64,000 nt of DNA from DATBGZ01 sp963803115 (GCA_963803115.1 CAWDLN010000003.1:62001-126000); one strand, 5' to 3'; counted from the first letter of the stretch, positions 25,451 to 35,765 are shown. The notes: generated by a model not told the origin, from the sequence alone. A program made the numbers and translations.

Positions 25451-28400
25451 ATGGGCTGGAACAACCCGATCGTGCCATGGTCCACATTGGAGCGGCAGCT
25501 CTCCGGCGAGATCGTGCGGGATCCGATCACGACCGACCACGGCGACGGTGGCGACACCCCGGCGTGGACCCGCAAGCGCCCCCGCTACGAGGCGCCGGAG
25601 TTCGTCCGTCAGACCTCCACAGTGGACTATGCGGAGCTGCACTGCCACTCCAACTTCAGCTTCCTCGACGGCGCGAGCCATCCGGAGGAGCTGGCCGAGG
25701 AGGCGGTACGGCTGGGGCTGACCGGACTGGCCATCACCGACCACGACGGGTTCTACGGCGTGGTGCGCTTCTCCGAAGCGGCGCAAGAGATGGGCCTGCC
25801 CACCATCTTCGGGGCGGAGCTTTCCCTCGACCTACCGGCGCCACAGAACGGCGAGCCCGATCCGGTTGGGGCGCACCTGCTCGCCCTCGCGCGCGGGCCG
25901 GAGGGGTACGCCCGGCTGAGCCGGGTCATGGCCGAGGCCCACCTGGCCGGCGAGGAGAAGGGCCGGCCCGTGTACCACCTGGAGAAGATCGCCGCCGACC
26001 TCAAAGACCACGTGCTGGTGCTCACCGGCTGCCGCAAGGGGCTGGTGCCCCGGGCACTGCTCACCGACGGCGTCGCGGCGGCGGCCCGGGAACTGGACCG
26101 ACTCACGGCGCTCTTCGGCTCCGAGCACGTGGCGGTGGAGCTGACCGATCAGGCCGACCCGTACGACGGCGACCGCAACGATGCCCTCGTCGGACTCGCC
26201 GAGCGGGTCGGCCTGCGTACGGTGGCGACGAACAACGTGCACTATGCCGACCCGGGAAGGCGGCGGCTCGCCACGGCGCTGGCGGCGGTCCGGGCGCGGC
26301 GGTCCCTGGACGAGATCGACGGGTGGCTGCCACCAGGCGCGACCGCTCACCTGCGCGCCGGAGAGGAGATGGCGCAACGGTTCACGGCGTATCCCGGCGC
26401 GGTTGCGAACGCGGCCGCGATCGCCGGCGAGATCGCGTTCAACCTGCGGCTGGTCGCGCCGAACCTGCCCGACTACCCGATCCCGCCCGGGCACACCGAG
26501 ATGTCGTGGCTGCGCAAGCTCACCTACGACGGAGCACAGGAGCGGTACGGTACGCGGGCGGGGAGCCCGGAGGCGTACGGGGTGATCGACCGCGAGCTCG
26601 CCATCATCGAGCGGCTCAATTTCCCCGGGTACTTCCTGGTCGTCTACGACATCGTGAAGTTCTGCCACGACAACAAAATCTTCTGCCAGGGCCGCGGGTC
26701 GGCGGCGAACTCGGCCGTCTGCTACGCGCTGCGAATCACCAATGTGGACGCGGTGCGCTGGGGAATGCTTTTTGAGCGGTTCCTCGCGCCGGAGCGGGAC
26801 GGGCCACCCGACATTGACGTGGACATCGAGTCTGACCGCCGGGAGGAGGCGATCCAGCACGTCTACAAGAAGTACGGTCGACGCCATACCGCCCAGGTCG
26901 CCAATGTGATCTCCTACCGGCCGAAATCCGCGGTGCGGGACATGGCCAAGGCGTTCGGCTACTCACCCGGCCAACAGGATGCGTGGAGCAAGCAGATCGA
27001 CCGCTGGGGCTCGGTCCCCGCATCCGATCTGGAGGACGTTCCGATCGAGGTGGTGCAGTACGCCAACGAGTTGCTCACCTTTCCTCGGCACCTGGGTATC
27101 CACTCCGGCGGCATGGTGATCTGCGACCGCCCCGTCATCGAGGTCTGCCCCGTGGAGTGGGCCCGGATGGAGAACCGGACCGTACTGCAGTGGGACAAGG
27201 ACGACTGCGCCAACGCCGGACTGGTGAAGTTCGACCTGCTCGGGCTCGGCATGCTCTCCGCGCTGCGGTACGCGGTGCAGTTCGTAGACCCCGAGATGGA
27301 CATCGGCAAGCTCGACCTGGCCGACCCGGAGGTCTACAACATGCTCTGCCGCGCCGACGCGGTGGGAGTGTTCCAAGTGGAGAGTCGGGCACAGATGGCG
27401 ACCTTGCCCCGGCTGAGGCCTCGGAAGTTCTACGACCTGGTGGTCGAGGTGGCGCTGATCCGGCCGGGGCCGATCCAGGGTGGGTCGGTGCACCCGTACA
27501 TCCGCCGCGCCCAGGGCAAGGAGCCGCCGCGGGCGCCGCACCCGCTGCTGGAGAAGGCGCTGGAGCGGACGCTGGGCGTCCCACTCTTCCAGGAACAGCT
27601 GATGCAGATGGCGATTGACGTGGCGGGCTTCGACGCGTCCGGCGCCGACGAGCTGCGGCGGGCGATGGGGGCCAAGCGTTCCCAGGAACGGATGGGCAAG
27701 CTCAAGGAGCGGCTCTTCGCCGGGATGGCGGCCAACGGCGTCACCGGGGAGCTGGCCGAGGATCTGTTCCTCAAGCTGGCCGCGTTCGCCAACTACGGCT
27801 TTCCGGAGAGCCACGCGATGAGCTTCGCCTATCTGGTCTTCGCCAGTTCCTGGTTCAAGCGTTACCACCCGGCCGCGTTCTGCGCCGCGCTCATCAACGC
27901 CCAACCGATGGGGTTCTACTCCACCCAGTCGCTTGTGGACGATGCCCGCCGGCATGGGGTTGTGGTGCGCCGTCCCGACATCAACGCCAGCGGAGCCATG
28001 TGCACTCTGGAGCCTCCCGTCGTGCCCGGCGGTGCCCGCTCCGCTCCCGGGGCGAAGCCGGAGGAGTGGGGGATAGGCGGTCCGGTGGTACGGCTGGGCC
28101 TGTCCGAGGTGCGCACCATCGGAGAAGAGCTCGCCGAGCGGATCGAGCGGGAACGGGATGCCGGCGGCCCCTATCCGGACATGCGTGACCTCGCCCGGCG
28201 CCTTGCGAGTGCGGGAAAGCCCCTCACCGCGGCGAACCTGGAGGCACTGGCGACCGCGGATGCGTTCGCCTCCCTCCCCAGCGGAGGGTCGTCTGCGGGT
28301 GGCGGGTTCTCGGGTGGAGGGTCAGGTGGAGGGCCGGTCCAGGGTGGAGGGTCAGGCGCGGGGATGAGCCGGCGGGAGGCGCTGTGGGCGGCCGGTGCCG

Positions 28401-28882
28401 CCGCCCAGGAACGGCCGGACCGGCTGCCGGACACGGTGCTGGGGATGCGCGCTCCAACGCTGCCCGGGATGGATGCGGTCGAGGCGATGGTGGCCGACGT
28501 CTGGTCCACTGGCCTGTCCCCGGACTGTCATCCGGTCGAGTTCGTGCGGGACTACCTGACCACAGTGGGAGCGCTTCCCATTGGTGATCTGCCCACTTTG
28601 GACGACGGACAGCGGATCCTGGTCGGCGGGGTGGTCACCCATCGCCAGCGGCCGGCCACCGCGAGCGGCATCACGTTCATCAACCTGGAGGACGAGACGG
28701 GCATGCTCAACGTGGTGTGCTCGCCGGGGCTGTGGCTGCGCTTCCGCCGTATTGCCCGGACGTCGAATGCACTGTTGATCCGAGGCAAGCTCGAGCTGGT
28801 GGACAACGTGACGAACCTGGTCGCCGAACACCTGGCTCCGCTCCGCCTTCCCGTGCGTGCCGTCTCCCGCGACTTCCACTAG
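25451..28882 (+). CDS. dnaE2: Error-prone DNA polymerase III alpha subunit DnaE2
   Basis: The C-family polymerase of the SOS mutasome, 1143 aa. The PHP domain begins at about residue 59 (YAELHCHSNFSFLDGASHP, ITDHDGFYG). The catalytic acidic pair is in PDIDVDIESDRREEAI at about 454-469, and CQGRGSAANSAVCYALRI and GIHSGGMVICDRPV are present. The C-terminal OB fold (VGGVVTHRQRPATASGITFINLEDETG) is retained. A glycine-rich insert of about 25 residues at 938-965 (SSAGGGFSGGGSGGGPVQGG) is encoded by short GGTGGAGGGTCAG repeats and has no family counterpart I know. Confidence 0.94.
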   Translation: MGWNNPIVPWSTLERQLSGEIVRDPITTDHGDGGDTPAWTRKRPRYEAPEFVRQTSTVDYAELHCHSNFSFLDGASHPEELAEEAVRLGLTGLAITDHDGFYGVVRFSEAAQEMGLPTIFGAELSLDLPAPQNGEPDPVGAHLLALARGPEGYARLSRVMAEAHLAGEEKGRPVYHLEKIAADLKDHVLVLTGCRKGLVPRALLTDGVAAAARELDRLTALFGSEHVAVELTDQADPYDGDRNDALVGLAERVGLRTVATNNVHYADPGRRRLATALAAVRARRSLDEIDGWLPPGATAHLRAGEEMAQRFTAYPGAVANAAAIAGEIAFNLRLVAPNLPDYPIPPGHTEMSWLRKLTYDGAQERYGTRAGSPEAYGVIDRELAIIERLNFPGYFLVVYDIVKFCHDNKIFCQGRGSAANSAVCYALRITNVDAVRWGMLFERFLAPERDGPPDIDVDIESDRREEAIQHVYKKYGRRHTAQVANVISYRPKSAVRDMAKAFGYSPGQQDAWSKQIDRWGSVPASDLEDVPIEVVQYANELLTFPRHLGIHSGGMVICDRPVIEVCPVEWARMENRTVLQWDKDDCANAGLVKFDLLGLGMLSALRYAVQFVDPEMDIGKLDLADPEVYNMLCRADAVGVFQVESRAQMATLPRLRPRKFYDLVVEVALIRPGPIQGGSVHPYIRRAQGKEPPRAPHPLLEKALERTLGVPLFQEQLMQMAIDVAGFDASGADELRRAMGAKRSQERMGKLKERLFAGMAANGVTGELAEDLFLKLAAFANYGFPESHAMSFAYLVFASSWFKRYHPAAFCAALINAQPMGFYSTQSLVDDARRHGVVVRRPDINASGAMCTLEPPVVPGGARSAPGAKPEEWGIGGPVVRLGLSEVRTIGEELAERIERERDAGGPYPDMRDLARRLASAGKPLTAANLEALATADAFASLPSGGSSAGGGFSGGGSGGGPVQGGGSGAGMSRREALWAAGAAAQERPDRLPDTVLGMRAPTLPGMDAVEAMVADVWSTGLSPDCHPVEFVRDYLTTVGALPIGDLPTLDDGQRILVGGVVTHRQRPATASGITFINLEDETGMLNVVCSPGLWLRFRRIARTSNALLIRGKLELVDNVTNLVAEHLAPLRLPVRAVSRDFH

Positions 28883-29030
28883 GCGTCGCCCCTCGCTCGG
28901 CCCGTCCCGGCCGCCCTTCTGCCACTCATGCCGCTCCGTGATCGCGATGAGCCGAACGAGCCTTGAGTGACGCTGGGCGATCGTTCGGCCAGCGGTGATC
29001 TCCGCGATCCGACCGGGCAGTGAGTTCTGC

Positions 29031-29084
29031 GCGATCACAAGGTAGGGCGCGACCACGAGGTAGGGAGCGATCACAAGGGCTAAG
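29031..29084. repeat. 18-bp tandem repeat, three copies
   Basis: Three units of GCGATCACAAGGTAGGG-type sequence start at 29031, 29049 and 29067. The last overlaps the stop of the spermidine-synthase-like gene. The remainder of the gap from 28883 contains nothing recognisable. Confidence 0.7.
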
Positions 29085-30623
29085 GCCGTTGCAGGAGTTG
29101 GTCGACCGGGGCGAAGTCGTCGGTGAGGATCATCGCAAGAGCCGTAGAAGTCAGCCAAAGCCTGTCCATCGAGGACGGTCGCCGGCTCCGACAGCCCCGC
29201 AATCACTGGCCGGAGTCGGTCGAGCGGCAACGGATCAGTCGACGCCAGCACCACGAAGTTCGAGCCCCTGCGGCCGGCCAACGCATCCTGCGGAGCGACC
29301 AGAGCCACATGCGGAAACGAAAGTTGGATCGTGGCAACCTCGGCGCGGATCAACCGATCGGGCGGGTAGTCAATGACGTTGAGCGCGTACACGCCGCCGG
29401 GACGCAACACTCGGCGCACCTCGTCGACAAACTCCTTTGTCGTAAGGTGCCACGGCACGGCAAGGTGCCCGAACGCGTCGCCGATGATCACGTCGTACGA
29501 CCGGGACTGCTCACGACCCGAGCGAGACACGGGCGTCTCCGACAACGATGTCCAACAATGGGCCGGGGGTCACTCCGAGCCGGAACTCGTCGAGTTGCAC
29601 TAACTCACCGTCGACTTCCAGCACCCGATTGAACGACCCTGGACGGGTCGCCTCGACGTAGCGCGGCATCGTGAATCCGCCCCCGCCGATGTGCAGCGCC
29701 CGTACCGGTGTACCAACAGACTGGAACGTGTCCACAGAGGCGCCAAGCCACTGGGTGTACGCGAAATCCAGATACCGTGGGTCCGACAGGTCCACATACG
29801 AATGACGCGCGGAGTTGAGGATCAGCAGCCGACCGTTCGGCCGTGCCGGGTCGGCCACGATGGCCGCGCAGTGGTACGCGGTCTCGATGTCGCACGGGTT
29901 CGGTGCAGAAAACGTCAGACCCGCGCCGGCGAGAAGCGGCAACGTGGGGCCAATGTTGCTGTGGCGGTCCGCGTTGCGCAGGTAGACATACAGCCAGCCA
30001 CCGGCGAGCACGAGGAGCCCGGCGAGTCCGAGGAGGATGGTCGACGTCGGCAGTGCCGCCACCAGAATGAAACCTGTGACAAGAGTGGCGGTGATGCCGC
30101 CGAGCGTGCCGATGCTGGAGAGCTGGCCGACGACTCGACCGGTGTGACCGATGTCCGCGAGTTGAAGCTTGACCACGATCGGAGTGATGGCCGAAAGGAG
30201 TGCGGCGGGTACGAAGACAGCCAGCGCGGCGAGGATGAGGATGACGCCGCAGACCGCTGCCGCGCAACAACTCGCCGGCCCAGCGCACGATCGGCAGCGT
30301 GACCGCGGTCGCGATGGCGGCGAACACGAACGCCGGTGGCAGCAGCCGGCGTGGGTCTACCCGGTCGGCGAGCCAGCCGCCAGTCCAAGCGCCAAAGCGA
30401 TAGCGGCCAACGAGATGCCAATGACGGCACTGCTCGTTTGCAGCGTGACGCCTAGGTACGGTCCGACCAGTCGGAGTCCGACCACCTCGAGCACCAGGAC
30501 GGCCCCCGCGGCCACGAACACGGCCGTCGCGGCCAATCGGCCTGGTAGGCGCCGGCGCGCGACGACCGGCGAAACCGCCGGCCGTTTGCCCTCGGGCGGC
30601 GACGGTGTTGACCCTTGATCCAC
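29080..30623 (-). pseudogene. Membrane-fused spermidine synthase-like protein, at least four frameshifts
   Basis: Joined across frames, the protein begins at a GTG at 30621-30623 (VDQGSTPSPPEGKRPAV). It then has hydrophobic helices (AATAVFVAAGAVLVLEVVG), VVKLQLADIGHTGRVVGQLSSIG, and membrane helices at LVTGFILVAALPTSTILLGL. A class I methyltransferase-fold spermidine synthase domain follows: YLDFAYTQWLG, ALHIGGGGFTMPRYVE, VLEVDGELVQL, YDVIIGDAFG, and the ending ALAMILTDDFAPVDQLL. Breaks lie near 30370, 30255, 29525 and 29135. These fused proteins are often not true polyamine synthases. Either a decayed gene or a stretch of consensus errors. Confidence 0.7.
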
Positions 30624-30772
30624 CTTGGAGAGGCTAGTCGGTGGCAGCCAATTCAAATCAGCCGGGATTTGACAGAATCGTATTCGCTGCGCCGAAGGCG
30701 CCGCCATGCTAGTTTTCATCCGGTCCAACGGGAACGGTGTGGCGGGCCCTGGGCAACCATTCACGAATTTCC

Positions 30773-30798
30773 ATTGAGTGAGCGAGCTCGCTCCAATG
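30773..30798. promoter_or_regulatory. Palindrome upstream of the sugar-phosphate transferase gene
   Basis: GAGCGAGCTCGCTC (30780-30793) is a perfect 14-bp palindrome flanked by CATTG and CAATG, which extend the symmetry with a small offset. It lies about 70 bp upstream of the transferase start in an unusually A+T-rich 245-bp gap between divergent genes, so it may be an operator. The same gap carries TTGACA at 30669. Confidence 0.4.
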
Positions 30799-30868
30799 TG
30801 TAACGTCGGGCGCCCGGTGCGGCGCTCTACCAGAGCAACCACGCACGTATAGGGGGAAGGGCACTCCC

Positions 30869-32449
30869 TTGTCGGAACGCTTGCATCCAGCTACCACTGA
30901 TCCGCGCCGCGACGATTCCGCCTGGGCCGCCGGGCTGAGCCGGCCGCGCAGTCGAATGACGGCGACCCAGGCCCGGGGGCTCACCGAGAGTTTCCGGCGG
31001 GAAGCCTTCGCGGCCAACGCGAACGCCGCCGCCAATGCCCTGGCCGCTAAACGGTCTTACGTCAGACGTGTCATCATCGCCGATGTCGTCATCATCACCG
31101 TGGCTATGCTCCTCGGGTACCTGGCCCGGTTCCAGGGAAGCCGGCCCGGCACCGATGTGCCCTACATTCTGGTCGGATTCGGGCTTGTGGCCCTGTGGGT
31201 GCTCGTCCTGCTATGGAACCGGTGCTACGACGAACGCGCCCTTGGCTACGGCGCGGAAGAGTACCGGCGGGTCGTCGGCGGGAGCCTGAAGCTCGCCGGT
31301 GGCGTGGCCATCGCGGCCTACCTGGCCGACGTTCAGATCGCTCCGGGGCTTCCTCGGTTTCGCGTTCGTGATCGGCACCGGGTTTCTGCCGATCGGGCGC
31401 TGGGTGATGCGCCGCTCCCTGCATCGGGCCCGCCATCGCGAACGCGGATGGTCCCGGCGGGTGCTTGTTGTCGGCGACGCCTCGCATGTTCTCGAACTGT
31501 CACACCAGTTACGGCGCGAGTGGTACGCCGGCTATCGAGTGGTCGGGGCCTGCATTCCGGACTCTCTGATCGCGCCCGAACCGCAGCACCTCGACGGCGT
31601 ACCGGTGGTCGGTTCGTTCCGCGAACATTCTCGAGGCGGCCGCTGCGGTCTCCGCCGATACGGTCGCGGTTACGGGCTCGACCGAACTCACCGGGCGGCG
31701 GCTGCGCCGGCTCGGCTGGCAGATGGAAGGCACGAGGCATCGACCTGGTGCTCGCGCCGAGCCTCACCGACGTGGCCGGCCCGCGCATCCACACGCCGCC
31801 GGTCGCCGGGCTGCCGCTCATCCATGTGGAGTCGCCCGAGTTCCGCGGCGCCCGCAAGTGGGTGAAAGGGCTCTTCGACCGTACCGCCGCCGGCCTTGGG
31901 CTCCTGCTCCTGTCGCCGGTCTTGGCGATGCTCGCGGTCGCCATCAAGATCGACAGTCGCGGGCCCGTCATCTTCCGGCAGAAGCGGGTGGGTCTGGGCG
32001 GGACGGAGTTCGACGTCCTCAAGTTCCGCTCCATGGTCGTCGACGCCGAGGCGATGGTGGCCGAGCTGGCGGCCCACAACGAGAGCGACGGTCTGCTCTT
32101 CAAGATGCGCAGCGACCCACGCGTGACCCGTGTCGGCAATGTGCTGCGCCGGTGGTCGCTGGACGAGCTGCCCCAGTTGATCAACGTGGTGCTCGGGGAG
32201 ATGAGCCTGGTCGGCCCGCGGCCGCCGCTGCCGACCGAGGTGGCCTGGTATGACCAGGACGTGGCCCGTCGCCTGCTCGTAAAACCGGGTATGACCGGCC
32301 TATGGCAGGTCAGCGGCCGGTCCGACCTGTCCTGGGAGGAGAGCATCCGGCTCGACCTGTACTACGTCGAGAACTGGTCCCTTGCCGCTGATCTGACCAT
32401 CCTGTGGAAGACCGTCGGCGCGGTCGTCGGCAGCCGAGGCGCGTACTAA
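30869..32449 (+). CDS. Polyprenyl glycosylphosphotransferase for exopolysaccharide, internal frameshifts
   Basis: A WcaJ/CpsE-type enzyme that places the first sugar phosphate on undecaprenyl phosphate. From a TTG start (ribosome site GGGGGAAGG) the N-terminal half carries membrane helices (RVIIADVVIITVAMLLGYLARF). Between about 31340 and 31735 the frame must change three times to read GFLGFAFVIGTGFLPIGRW, RRVLVVGDASHVLELSHQL and AVSADTVAVTGSTELTGRRL. The catalytic C-terminal domain is intact: KGLFDRTAAGLGLLLLSPVL, GPVIFRQKRVG, LKFRSMVVDAE, RRWSLDELPQLINVVLGEMS with LVGPRPP, and KPGMTGLWQVSGRS. The net result keeps the end in frame with the start. Confidence 0.85.
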   Translation: MSERLHPATTDPRRDDSAWAAGLSRPRSRMTATQARGLTESFRREAFAANANAAANALAAKRSYVRRVIIADVVIITVAMLLGYLARFQGSRPGTDVPYILVGFGLVALWVLVLLWNRCYDERALGYGAEEYRRVVGGSLKLAGGVAIAAYLADVQIAPGLPRFRVRDRHRVSADRALGDAPLPASGPPSRTRMVPAGACCRRRLACSRTVTPVTARVVRRLSSGRGLHSGLSDRARTAAPRRRTGGRFVPRTFSRRPLRSPPIRSRLRARPNSPGGGCAGSAGRWKARGIDLVLAPSLTDVAGPRIHTPPVAGLPLIHVESPEFRGARKWVKGLFDRTAAGLGLLLLSPVLAMLAVAIKIDSRGPVIFRQKRVGLGGTEFDVLKFRSMVVDAEAMVAELAAHNESDGLLFKMRSDPRVTRVGNVLRRWSLDELPQLINVVLGEMSLVGPRPPLPTEVAWYDQDVARRLLVKPGMTGLWQVSGRSDLSWEESIRLDLYYVENWSLAADLTILWKTVGAVVGSRGAY

Positions 32450-32473
32450 TAAGCGTTCGTTAGGCTGCTGTTC

Positions 32474-33199
32474 GTGGACCGTACGAACGCCCGTACCGCC
32501 GTGGTCTGGCAGGTGCTGCGGCGCGAGATGGAACGGGCCGCCGCGACCCGGCCAACGCTGAGCGTGGTCGATGTTGGTGGGGGCACCGGCGGCTTCGCCG
32601 TGCCGCTGGCCCTGGCCGGCCACGTTGTCACCGTCGTCGACGCGAGTCCCGACGCGCTGGCCGCATTGACCCGGCGCGCGGCCGAGGCCGGCGTGGCGGA
32701 CAGGGTACGGGCGGTGCAGGGCGATGCCGATGCGTTGTCCGACCTCGTCGCCTCCGGCAGCGCCGACCTGGTGCTGTGCCACAGTGTGCTCGAAGTCGTC
32801 GACTCACCGTCCGATGTGGTCACTGCGCTCGCCGGCTGCCTGCGTTCCGGCGGCGCGGCCAGCGTCCTTGTCGCCAATCGGGTGGCCGCGGCACTGGCCC
32901 GGGCGGCCGGCGGGCAGCTCGAACTCGCGACCGCGCTGCTGGCCGACCCGGACGGTCGGGCGGGCGACCGAGATACGGTTCGACGCCGGTTCGACGTCGA
33001 GTCCGCGACCGCGCTGCTGACCAAGGCCGGTCTGAGCGTCGATGAGGTCCATGGGGTACGGGTGGTGGCTGACCTGGTGCCAACCGGTGTCGCCGAGCGG
33101 GACCATGACCAGCTCACCGCTTTCGAACTGGCGGCCTCAAGCCGTAGCCCGTTCCGGGATATCGCCAACCAGCTCCATCTGCTGGCTCGGCGCGGGTGA
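32474..33199 (+). CDS. Class I SAM-dependent methyltransferase
   Basis: A 241-aa protein from a GTG at 32474. The SAM-binding motif I is VVDVGGGTGGFAVPLALAG, motif II VVDASPDAL, and a CmoA/SmtA-like LCHSVLEVVDSPSDVVTALAG follows. Its stop overlaps the next gene's GTG by 4 bp. The conserved pairing of this methyltransferase with an alkaline-phosphatase-superfamily protein and dinB recurs in actinobacteria, but the substrate is not known to me. Confidence 0.82.
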   Translation: MDRTNARTAVVWQVLRREMERAAATRPTLSVVDVGGGTGGFAVPLALAGHVVTVVDASPDALAALTRRAAEAGVADRVRAVQGDADALSDLVASGSADLVLCHSVLEVVDSPSDVVTALAGCLRSGGAASVLVANRVAAALARAAGGQLELATALLADPDGRAGDRDTVRRRFDVESATALLTKAGLSVDEVHGVRVVADLVPTGVAERDHDQLTAFELAASSRSPFRDIANQLHLLARRG

Positions 33200-34347
33200 A
33201 CGCCCACGGGTCGGCATTCGTCCGGCCCCGCTACGGCGAGGCCAGCCTCGCCGATGTACTGCCGAGCGTGCTGTCCTGCCTCGCCGTGCCGGATGCCCGC
33301 GACACCCTTGGCCTGGAGTACGTCCTGTACGACATCGATGTCGTGGTGGTGCTGTTGCTGGACGGTTTCGGCCATCACCTGCTGCCGCTTGCGCGACGGT
33401 CGGCGCCGACCCTGGCCGCGCTGGCCGAGGGCGCTCCGGTGCTCACCGCGGGATTTCCGACCACCACCCCGACCTCGTTGACGAGTCTCGGTACGGGTGC
33501 CCCGCCCGGATCGCATGGGGTGGTCGGCTTCTTCCTGCGCGTGCCCGGAACCGACCGGGTGCTCAACCACATCCGTTGGCACGACGAGCCGGACCCGCTG
33601 CGCTGGCAGCCGCTGGCGACGCAGTTCGACCGGGCCGCTGCCGCGGGCGTCACGCCGTACGTGGTCGGAAAACCCGAGTTCGACGGCACCGGGCTGACTC
33701 GGGCGGCGTTCCGGGGCGGGCGCTACGTCGGCGCTTCCGACATCGAGCTCCTGGCCGAGCACATTCTGTCGATCGCGCACCGATCGACGGGACGCACCCT
33801 CATCTATGGCTACGACCCCAACGTGGACACGTGCGGTCACCTGTATGGCGTCGGTTCTAAACCCTGGCGGCGTGCAGTAGCCGATGTGGACCATCTCGCG
33901 ACCATCCTGCTGGAGCGGCTTCCCCGGAACGCGGCGCTCGTGATCACCGCCGACCACGGACAGGTCAACGTCCCGACCGAGCACCGGTTCGACCTCGACG
34001 CCGACCCGCGCCTGCGGGCCGGCGTCGACGTGGTGGCCGGCGAGGCCCGGGTGCGATACCTCCACACCGCCGAAGGTGCCCGCGACGAGGTCATCGCGGC
34101 CTGGCGGGAGGTGCTGGACACCGCGGCGATCGTGCTGCCCCGCGAGGAGGCCGTGGCCCAAGGTTGGTTCGGCCCGGTGCCGGAGGATCACCTGCAGCGC
34201 ATCGGCGACGTCGTCGTGATCTGTACCGGCGACTACGCCGTGCTGGCGACCCAATCCGAACCGCGCACGGTGGCTGATCTCGTCGCCTTCCACGGCTCGG
34301 CCACCGAGGCGGAGATGTATGTCCCCCTCCTCATCGGCCGGAGGTGA
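33196..34347 (+). CDS. Alkaline phosphatase-superfamily (nucleotide pyrophosphatase/phosphodiesterase-like) protein
   Basis: A 383-aa protein starting at a GTG that overlaps the methyltransferase stop (GTGA). The metal-binding core is visible: VVVLLLDGFGHHLLPLARR, the nucleophile region FPTTTPTSLTSLGTGAPPG, SHGVVGFFLRVPG, LIYGYDPNVDTCGHLYG and LVITADHGQVNVPTEHR. These residues bind two zinc ions in nucleotide pyrophosphatases. No signal peptide is seen, so it should be cytoplasmic. Physiological substrate unknown. Confidence 0.82.
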   Translation: MNAHGSAFVRPRYGEASLADVLPSVLSCLAVPDARDTLGLEYVLYDIDVVVVLLLDGFGHHLLPLARRSAPTLAALAEGAPVLTAGFPTTTPTSLTSLGTGAPPGSHGVVGFFLRVPGTDRVLNHIRWHDEPDPLRWQPLATQFDRAAAAGVTPYVVGKPEFDGTGLTRAAFRGGRYVGASDIELLAEHILSIAHRSTGRTLIYGYDPNVDTCGHLYGVGSKPWRRAVADVDHLATILLERLPRNAALVITADHGQVNVPTEHRFDLDADPRLRAGVDVVAGEARVRYLHTAEGARDEVIAAWREVLDTAAIVLPREEAVAQGWFGPVPEDHLQRIGDVVVICTGDYAVLATQSEPRTVADLVAFHGSATEAEMYVPLLIGRR

Positions 34348-34452
34348 CCCGCAAGGAAGGTGCACATCCATAGGTCGGCTGACCATAAAGGGCCCTTCCT
34401 CGCCGCGGCCTGGCGCCAAGCAACTGTCGGACGCGGCGGTTAACCTGCGGTC

Positions 34453-35765
34453 GTGGAATATCCCGACGATGCGGGCTGCACGATTCTGCACGTCGACATG
34501 GACGCCTTCTTCGCGTCTGTGGAGATCCGGCGTCGGCCGGAGCTGAAGGGTCAACCGGTTGTGGTCGGCGGTACCGGCCCACGCGGCGTGGTCAGCTCGG
34601 CGAGTTATGAGGCGCGGGCGTACGGCGTGCGCAGCGCGATGCCGGGGGGCAGGCGCGTCGGCTGTGTCCACATGCGGTCTTCCTTCCGCCCGATATGGCG
34701 GCCTACGCCAACGCGTCCCGGGAAGTCATGCAGATCTTCGATGAGGTGACTCCACTCGTCGAGCCGCTCTCCGTTGACGAGGCGTTCCTCGACGTCGCCG
34801 GCGCGCAACGGCTGCTCGGCTCACCGTCGGCCATCGCGCGCCACATCCGAGCCCGGGTCGCCACCGAGCTTCTCCTCACCTGTTCGGTCGGGGTGGCCTC
34901 GACGAAGTTCCTCGCGAAGCTCGCCTCGACGCGGTCGAAGCCGGACGGGCTGCTGGTCGTACCCGTCGCGGGCACGCTCGGGTTTCTGCATCCGCTACCG
35001 GTCGAGGCGTTATGGGGCGTGGGCGACCGTACCGCGGAAGTCCTCCGCCGGCTGGGTCTTCGCCTGGTTGGCGATGTCGCCGAGGCTCCCCTCGGCATGC
35101 TGCGGCAGGCACTGGGAGATGCGGCGGCCCGTCACCTGCACGAGCTGTCCTGGGCCCGCGACCCGCGTCCGGTCACCGGGGCGCGGGTGGAGAAGTCGGT
35201 CAGCGCCGAGACAACGTTCGATGTCGATGTGTTCGATGAGGACCTGGTCCGGCGTACCCTGCTCGGTCTGGCCACACGGGTCGGCGTGCGGCTGCGCCAG
35301 GCGGGACAGGCCGGCCGTACCGTGGCCATCAAGGTGCGCCTGTCCGACTTCCGTACGCTCAACCGCTCCCGGACGCTGGCCGTGCCGACCGACGTGGCGC
35401 GGGAGATTTTCGACGCCTCGTGGGCTCTCTTCGAGGCGCTGCGGCCCGGCGACCGGATCCGGCTTCTCGGGGTACGAGTGGAGGGCCTCGACGCGAGCGA
35501 CGGCGCCGCGAGACAGCTCTCCCTGGGCGACCGGTCGCAGGGTTGGCGCGACGCGGAGCTGGCGGCGGACGCCGCCGCGGCACGCTTCGGTGCCACGATG
35601 GTCCGGCCGGCGAGCCTGCTCCGTCCGACCAGCCGGGATGCTAGTTCGGCTAATGCGGCGCCAACGGACAATTCGAACAGGCACGATGGCCCGGGCCAGC
35701 TAGTCCATAAGGACGGGTCAGAACGTGACTTCGATCCGCTTTCCGACCCGCTGTGCCGCTCGTAG
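34453..35765 (+). CDS. dinB: DNA polymerase IV, one frameshift in a G run
   Basis: A Y-family translesion polymerase. It begins at a GTG with a TAACCT -10-like hexamer 7 bp before it, suggesting a leaderless message. The catalytic motif ILHVDMDAFFASVEIRRRP, VVSSASYEARAYGVRSAMP, then a break in the G6 run at 34644-34649. One extra G restores QARRLCPHAVFLPPDMAAYANASR, and the second catalytic motif SVDEAFLDVAG follows. The palm, helix-hairpin-helix (LWGVGDRTAEVLRRLGL) and little finger are complete. The 3' tail after LLRPTSRD looks non-conserved. Confidence 0.88.

Noticed and set aside
28352..29545. A 397-codon minus-strand frame covering the spermidine-synthase region and the dnaE2 tail
   Set aside because: Only its first ~140 codons belong to a real gene (synthase domain); the rest is antisense to dnaE2, created by a frameshift that bypasses the true stop at 29080.
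30869..32449. The continuous reading of the sugar-phosphate transferase as one unbroken protein
   Set aside because: The stretch 31340-31735 reads as Arg/Pro-rich nonsense in this frame, while neighbouring frames give typical family sequence; the openness is accidental.
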